Below, piece after piece: positions 59,956 through 64,000 of a stretch of 64,000 nt of DNA (within the stretch, counting starts at the first letter, position 1; each line of letters begins with the position of its first letter). Source of the stretch: Adlercreutzia equolifaciens DSM 19450 (GTDB taxonomy: Bacteria > Actinomycetota > Coriobacteriia > Coriobacteriales > Eggerthellaceae); assembly GCF_000478885.1 (NCBI RefSeq), contig NC_022567.1, positions 1,612,001 through 1,676,000 of the forward strand, read 5' to 3'. Under the pieces are notes generated by a model. It ran no database searches and was not told the DNA's origin. It was given only the letters and a program-made list of their open reading frames with translations. Position numbers and translations under genes: made by a program.

Positions 59956-60831
59956 CTATTCCTGGGCGTGGGCCGGATCGACGAGCTTGCGCAGGCTCGT
60001 TCCCACCACATCGAACAACATGACGCAGACGACAAGCGCCAGCCCCGGGAACACCGCGAGCCACCACAGCCCCGCCGACAGGTAGCCCATGGCCTCGGAG
60101 AGGATGATGCCGATGGCCGGCATCTCCGGCGGCAGCCCGAAGCCAAGAAAGGTGATGGCCGCCTCGTGAAGGATGGCGTGGGGAAACAGCAGCACGAGCC
60201 CCACGACGAACTGCGGCAGCACATAGGGCACCATGTGCCGTGCGGCGATGGCGAGCCGGCCCGCACCGAGACGGGCGGCGGCCGCGACGAAATCGGAGGA
60301 TGCGCACTGGAGTATTTCCGCGCGCAGGATGCGGGCGAGGCTCGGCCAGTGCGTGAGGGCCACGCCGATGGTGACGCCCCAGAACCCCTTGCCCAAAGCG
60401 TAGGAGATGAGGATGAGCAGCACGATGTGGGGAATGCCCATCATGAGGTCGATGAGCCAGCTGACCGCATGGTCGGCCCAACGGGGGCCCAGCGCCGCCG
60501 CGGCCGCCAGCGCGAGCGCGATGAACGAGGAGGCCACAGCCGCCATGAGGCCCACGAGCACGCTGGTGGAAAGGCCGGCCAACGTGCGCAGGAGCATGTC
60601 GCGGCCCATCCAGTCGGTGCCGAACGGGTGCGAAAGCGAAGGGGGCAGGCTCTTGGCGGCGAAATCGGTCGCCTGGGCGGCCGGTCCCGCAACAAGGCCG
60701 GCCACCACAACGGCAGCCAGCAGCAGCGCCCCGCCCAGGGCGAGTGCGAAGGCACGGCGGCGATTGGGCAGCCGAAGGCGGCGCGGCGCCGAGAGCACGG
60801 GGGGTTGGTTGGCAAAAACCGCATCAGTCAT
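59956..60831 (-). CDS. nikC: Nickel-type ABC importer, permease
   Basis: 291 residues from the ATG at 60831, overlapping nikB by 8 bases. A first membrane span follows a basic N-terminus (RRLRLPNRRRAFALALGG). HPFGTDWMGRDMLLRTLAG is the conserved OppC/NikC entry motif. About five further spans follow, with the EAA-loop region DFVAAAARLGAGRLAIAARH contacting the ATPases. It ends DVVGTSLRKLVDPAHAQ. Confidence 0.9.
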   Translation of the reverse strand: MTDAVFANQPPVLSAPRRLRLPNRRRAFALALGGALLLAAVVVAGLVAGPAAQATDFAAKSLPPSLSHPFGTDWMGRDMLLRTLAGLSTSVLVGLMAAVASSFIALALAAAAALGPRWADHAVSWLIDLMMGIPHIVLLILISYALGKGFWGVTIGVALTHWPSLARILRAEILQCASSDFVAAAARLGAGRLAIAARHMVPYVLPQFVVGLVLLFPHAILHEAAITFLGFGLPPEMPAIGIILSEAMGYLSAGLWWLAVFPGLALVVCVMLFDVVGTSLRKLVDPAHAQE

Positions 60832-61822
60832 CAGCGACCTCCTTCTGCCGACGCACCGGGCGCATACGGGGATCCACCAGGCCGTAGATAAGGTTCGCGG
60901 CCAAGTTCCCCGTGAACACGAGCGCCGCCGACACAAGGGCGATGCCGGCGAGCAGGGCCACGTCTCCCCCGAGGCCGGCCGTGACGGCGGCCTGGCCGAG
61001 GCCGGGATAGCTGAACACCTCTTCCACGAGCACCGAGCCGCCGAAGATCTCGGCGATCTGGGAGAACTGGAGCGTGATGGCCGGGAGCGCCAGATTGCGC
61101 AGGCCGTGGCGGATGAGCGCCTCGCGCCGCGTGAGGCCGCGGGCCCGGGCGAAGCGGACGTAGTCGCTGTTCAGCACATCGATGGCCTTGGCCCGGGTGT
61201 GCAGCGCCACGTTGGCCACCCCCACCACCGATAGCGTGATGGCCGGCAGCGCCATGTGATGCAGCGCATCGGCGAAGGTGACATCGGCGGCCGCCACTCC
61301 CACGGGCACCGAGAAGCCGAGGGGGAACCACCCGAGCCACACGGAGAACACCATGAGCAAAAGCAGCCCCACCCAAAACGTCGGCGAGGCGGCCAGAACG
61401 AAGCAGTAGCCGCGCACGAAGCGATCGAGCAGCCGCCCCTCGCGCAGGGCCGCCGCCACGCCCAGGACGAAACCGAGCACGCCGGAGGCGACCCAGGCGA
61501 CCCCCATGAGGGCAAGCGAGTTGGCCGCTCGCGAGGCGATGACCTCGGCCACGGGCGCGTTGTAGCGCAGGGACATTCCCAAATCGCCATGCAGAAGGTC
61601 GCCGGCCCAAGCGAGGAAGCGCTCGAACATGGGCGTGTCGGCTCCCCAGTAGGCCGCCAGCGCCGCCCGCTTCTCCTCGCTCATGGACATGAGCGCCGCC
61701 TGCCCCACGTTGGCCTGCAGAGGATCCACCGGCGAGAGGCTGACCAGCGTGAACGTCACCACCGCCACCGCCACCATCAAAAGCAGGAACCGCCCAAGCT
61801 GCGACACGACGTACCTAGCCAA
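60824..61822 (-). CDS. nikB: Nickel-type ABC importer, permease
   Basis: 332 residues; start TTG at 61822 gives the family N-terminus ARYVVSQLGRFLLLMVAVAVVTF. Contains GDLGMSLRYNAPV, the EAA loop DYVRFARARGLTRREALIRHGLRN and the ending NLIYGLVDPRMRP, all typical of OppB/NikB. About six spans. The start codon is weak and no good Shine-Dalgarno is seen. A long stem-loop element (P2) fills the gap from nikA, so NikB may be made at a lower level than the binding protein. Confidence 0.9.
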   Translation of the reverse strand: MARYVVSQLGRFLLLMVAVAVVTFTLVSLSPVDPLQANVGQAALMSMSEEKRAALAAYWGADTPMFERFLAWAGDLLHGDLGMSLRYNAPVAEVIASRAANSLALMGVAWVASGVLGFVLGVAAALREGRLLDRFVRGYCFVLAASPTFWVGLLLLMVFSVWLGWFPLGFSVPVGVAAADVTFADALHHMALPAITLSVVGVANVALHTRAKAIDVLNSDYVRFARARGLTRREALIRHGLRNLALPAITLQFSQIAEIFGGSVLVEEVFSYPGLGQAAVTAGLGGDVALLAGIALVSAALVFTGNLAANLIYGLVDPRMRPVRRQKEVADD

Positions 61823-61848
61823 GGCACAACCCCATTACTCTCGCAGCA

Positions 61849-61984
61849 GCGAGCTTTGGGCGGTGCTCACCAAGCGAGTTCCGCAGATGGCATCGAAGGC
61901 GCAGCGAGTACGGGAAAAGGCAATCATGTCGCCTTCGATACCAGCGAGGACTGTCTGGGCGACTGAGCACTGCCCAAAGCTCGC
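61849..61984. mobile_element. Palindromic element P2 between nikA and nikB
   Basis: Outer 21-base arms 61849-61869 and 61964-61984 pair at 20 positions plus one G-T. Inner 10-base arms 61892-61901 and 61930-61939 pair perfectly. Between them lie AAGCGAGTTCCGCAG (61872-61886) and CAGCGAGGACTGTCTGGGCGA trimmed to its core (61942-61962). The boxes match those of element P1 in trmD, in the same order, while the stems are unrelated in sequence. No protein is encoded. Confidence 0.8.
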
Positions 61985-62007
61985 GTCCGACGATGTTCAA
62001 CATAGTT

Positions 62008-63678
62008 TTAGCTCCAAGACCACTGGTCGATATTGTTCACCAAAGACCACCCGTGCCCGTGGGGGTGCGGCTTCTGCTCGGCCACAATAAGCCCCTCGCG
62101 CTCGAAGTACAAGTGATCCACATTGGCGAGCCACACCCAGGTGGCCGCCCCCTCCGGCGCCACGCCGGTTTCCGTGGTCGCGTCCCATTGGGCTGCCTGG
62201 TAGAAGGGATAGGACTCCTCTACGGTACGAGCCGCCTGGGCCGCTTCCAAGTTCGCGTCCACCGTGTCGTTCACGTACTGGGCGTAGTTGCCCCAACCGG
62301 CGGAGTAAGTGAGCTCGAACAGCTCCACCGGCGAGTTGGAGCCCCAGCCCCACAGCACCGGGTCGGCGTACTGCCGCAGGTAGATGTCGTCCCAGCTGGC
62401 CCCCTTCGGCTCGACAGCGATGCCGAGGGCCGCCGCCTGGTCGGCGAAGTCGTAGGCCAAAGCCTGGCGCGTGGAATCGCCGGCGGCGTAGTACAGGTCG
62501 AAAGCGCAGGGCAGCCCGTCCCGGGCGCGCATCCCGTCGTCGCCTCGTGCCCAGCCGGCCGCATCCAGCAGGCGCTCGGCCGCCGCGACGTCGGTTTCCA
62601 CGCGCATGGCCTCGCTCGACCAGGGCATGCCGTCGCCCACCGAGTAGGCCGCCCGGCCGAAGCCGGCCAGCACGTGCTCGATCATGCGCACGCGATCGAT
62701 GCCGTAGTTGAGCGCCCGCCGCACGGCGATATCGCTCGTGACGTCGTTGCCGCCAGCGTAGACCATGTCGCCTTCCACGGTCACATCGGTGCCAGCGGGG
62801 TTGCAGGGCAGCGAGATGCCGCGGGAGTCCACCGAAGCGCAGTTGAGCAGCGTGTAACCCGCGGGAACCGCCCCGGCCAGCGCCGCCGAGGTGTAGGCCA
62901 CGTCCGCCGTGCCCGACTGGGCGGCGGCCAGCGACGCGTCCTCTTCCATGAACAGCACCACAACGCGATCCATGAGCGGCTTCTCGCCGTAGTAGTCGGG
63001 GTTGGCGCGCAGGATCACCTGCTGACCGCGATCCCACTGCTCCAGCATATAGCGGCCGCTGCCGATGGGATGCTCACCGTAATCGGGCCCGTAGGCATGG
63101 GCCGGCACGATGCCCACCACGGCGAGCGTGTACAGAAGCGCATTGTTCGGGCGCTTCATGGCGATCTCGCAGGTTGTGGCGTCAACGGCCCGCGCCTCGT
63201 CCACCATGGACAGATCCGCTTCGGCCGCTTCGCCGTTCACGATTCCGTTGATGGTGAAGGCCACGTCCTCGGCCGTGAGCGGCACGCCGTCGGTGAACAT
63301 CACGTCCTCGCGAATATGGAACGTCCAGGTGAGGCCGTCCTCGGAGCAGCCGTAATCGGTGGCGAGATCGTTCACGAAGGCGAGGTTGTTGTCCGTGGCG
63401 ATGAGCGTCGATTGGATGAGCGGCTCGTGCACGTGCTCGCCGGCCCCCCACCCCACGAGCGGATCGAAGCCGGCGGCCGGTTCCGAGGAGGGCGTCATGG
63501 TGATTACCACCTGGCTTACGCCGTCGGGACCGACACCGGCACCCGCCGCGCCGGCAGCCGCAGGTTCGTTCGCGCCCGAGTCTGCCGCTCCCCGTGCACA
63601 CCCCGCTAAAAGCGCGACGCTCCCCGCCGCTCCGGCAAGTCCCGCTGCACGCACGAAGTTCCTTCTCGTCAGGGCCAT
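62008..63678 (-). CDS. nikA: Nickel-type ABC importer, Tat-dependent substrate-binding lipoprotein
   Basis: 556 residues, solute-binding family 5. The N-terminus TRRNFVRAAGLAGAAGSVALLAGC combines a twin-arginine motif with a lipobox when read in parts (TRRNFVR; LLAGC), so it is exported folded and lipid-anchored outside the membrane. Family features: FDPLVGWGAGEHVHEPLIQS, EDGLTWTFHIREDVMFTDG, PIGSGRYMLEQW. The C-terminus carries HPHGHGW, a His cluster suited to metal or metal-chelate binding. AGGAGGAG lies just before the ATG. Two NikR-like operators precede it. Nickel is the best guess; a peptide ligand is the alternative. Confidence 0.85.
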   Translation of the reverse strand: MALTRRNFVRAAGLAGAAGSVALLAGCARGAADSGANEPAAAGAAGAGVGPDGVSQVVITMTPSSEPAAGFDPLVGWGAGEHVHEPLIQSTLIATDNNLAFVNDLATDYGCSEDGLTWTFHIREDVMFTDGVPLTAEDVAFTINGIVNGEAAEADLSMVDEARAVDATTCEIAMKRPNNALLYTLAVVGIVPAHAYGPDYGEHPIGSGRYMLEQWDRGQQVILRANPDYYGEKPLMDRVVVLFMEEDASLAAAQSGTADVAYTSAALAGAVPAGYTLLNCASVDSRGISLPCNPAGTDVTVEGDMVYAGGNDVTSDIAVRRALNYGIDRVRMIEHVLAGFGRAAYSVGDGMPWSSEAMRVETDVAAAERLLDAAGWARGDDGMRARDGLPCAFDLYYAAGDSTRQALAYDFADQAAALGIAVEPKGASWDDIYLRQYADPVLWGWGSNSPVELFELTYSAGWGNYAQYVNDTVDANLEAAQAARTVEESYPFYQAAQWDATTETGVAPEGAATWVWLANVDHLYFEREGLIVAEQKPHPHGHGWSLVNNIDQWSWS

Positions 63679-63697
63679 GGCTTCTCCTCCTGTTGGT

Positions 63698-63724
63698 GTT
63701 ACGTCTCTTCAATGCGTAACAATA
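63698..63724 (-). promoter_or_regulatory. NikR-like operator, proximal
   Basis: GTGTTAC, 13 bases, GTAACAA. This matches the GTGTTAC-N13/14-GTAACAC consensus I recall for delta-proteobacterial NikR, with one mismatch. It ends 20 bases upstream of the nikA ATG, where a bound repressor would block initiation or early elongation. Confidence 0.65.
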
Positions 63725-63743
63725 CCATAGGCGAGCCACCAGT

Positions 63744-63770
63744 GTTACGGAATTTCGATTCGTAAGACGA
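63744..63770 (-). promoter_or_regulatory. NikR-like operator, distal
   Basis: GTGTTAC, 13 bases, GTAAGAC: the same dyad as the proximal site with one mismatch, 46 bases away centre to centre. The two sites bracket the space where the nikA promoter must lie. Confidence 0.65.
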
Positions 63771-63813
63771 ATGGCCGATGCAAAAGGTAAATAGCCGCCA
63801 TCCCGCTAATGCA

Positions 63814-63939
63814 GGACGCTGTCGCGGGGCGGGGTTCCGCGCGCAGTTCAATGGAGTGCGCGCATCACCTTCCAAACCGCGGCGATACGGTGCACTCCAT
63901 TGCTGTTTGAGCACGGAGCCCCGCCCCGCGACAGCGTCC
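63814..63939. repeat. Long nested inverted repeat P3 upstream of the nik operon
   Basis: Outer arms 63814-63834 and 63919-63939 are perfect 21-base complements, extended inward by TTCCG/CGGAG (one G-T). Inner arms 63849-63859 and 63892-63902 are perfect 11-base complements (CAATGGAGTGC/GCACTCCATTG). The architecture matches elements P1 and P2, and GTTCCGC and CTGTTTGAGC resemble their boxes, but the match is looser. No T-run follows, though it could still stop transcription from the gene to its right. Confidence 0.75.
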
Positions 63940-63972
63940 GGAGGGGCGTCTCGGCCGTCAACAGCGGAGAAA

Positions 63973-64000
63973 CTACTGTCCCATCATGTCCTGGATCTTC
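63973..64000 (-). CDS. C-terminal end of a minus-strand gene, possibly ffh
   Basis: Only the last residues K-I-Q-D-M-M-G-Q and a TAG stop are inside the window. The signal-recognition protein gene ffh commonly precedes rpsP in Gram-positive bacteria, and a Met-rich end fits it, but eight residues cannot prove this. Confidence 0.35.

Noticed and set aside
61815..62003. 62-codon minus-strand frame between nikA and nikB
   Set aside because: It lies within the palindromic element P2 and overlaps the nikB start; no ribosome site.

Overview
The window is high-GC bacterial DNA read almost entirely from the minus strand. The gene order (rpsP-khpA-rimM-trmD, lepB, glyQ-glyS, the PPDK regulatory protein and pyruvate phosphate dikinase) and the cell-surface protein style suggest a gut coriobacterium, probably Eggerthellaceae. 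This is inference from gene content; the genus cannot be told.

Layout. (1) 1-42146: one uninterrupted minus-strand reading frame starting at 42146 and running off the left edge, at least 14,048 codons. It encodes a giant exported, mosaic surface protein: N-terminal membrane segment, acidic and Pro/Glu linkers, one InlB-type B repeat, an array of about 11 divergent beta-rich modules, PASTA-like repeats, scattered Cys/His clusters and Gly/Ser linkers. All long plus-strand frames under it are antisense shadows. (2) 42147-43243: an AT-rich control region with palindromes and a candidate type I toxin-like peptide with a divergent small RNA. (3) 43233-44640: a ParA ATPase and a ribbon-helix-helix partner. 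Their promoter carries a palindromic operator whose core recurs twice upstream of the giant gene. (4) 44643-48635: mtnA and ppdK. (5) 48636-51356: an island with one PD-(D/E)XK-like endonuclease gene bordered by degenerate repeats. (6) 51357-58213: the housekeeping cluster, transcribed rpsP, khpA, rimM, trmD, lepB, glyQ, glyS, then the PPDK regulatory protein. trmD carries a 129-nt palindromic element inserted in frame, with an 8-bp direct repeat at its borders. (7) 58337-63678: a five-gene nickel-type ABC importer with two NikR-like operators upstream. (8) 63679-64000: a long nested inverted repeat and the last codons of another minus-strand gene.

Two observations stand out. The first is the giant gene together with its nearby ParA/RHH locus and shared operator-like sites. 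The second is a family of palindromic elements (inside trmD, between nikA and nikB, and probably upstream of the nik operon). These keep two short conserved boxes while their self-complementary stems differ in sequence. The PPDK regulator (51357-52268) and its target PPDK (45918-48635) form a functional pair, split here by the endonuclease island.
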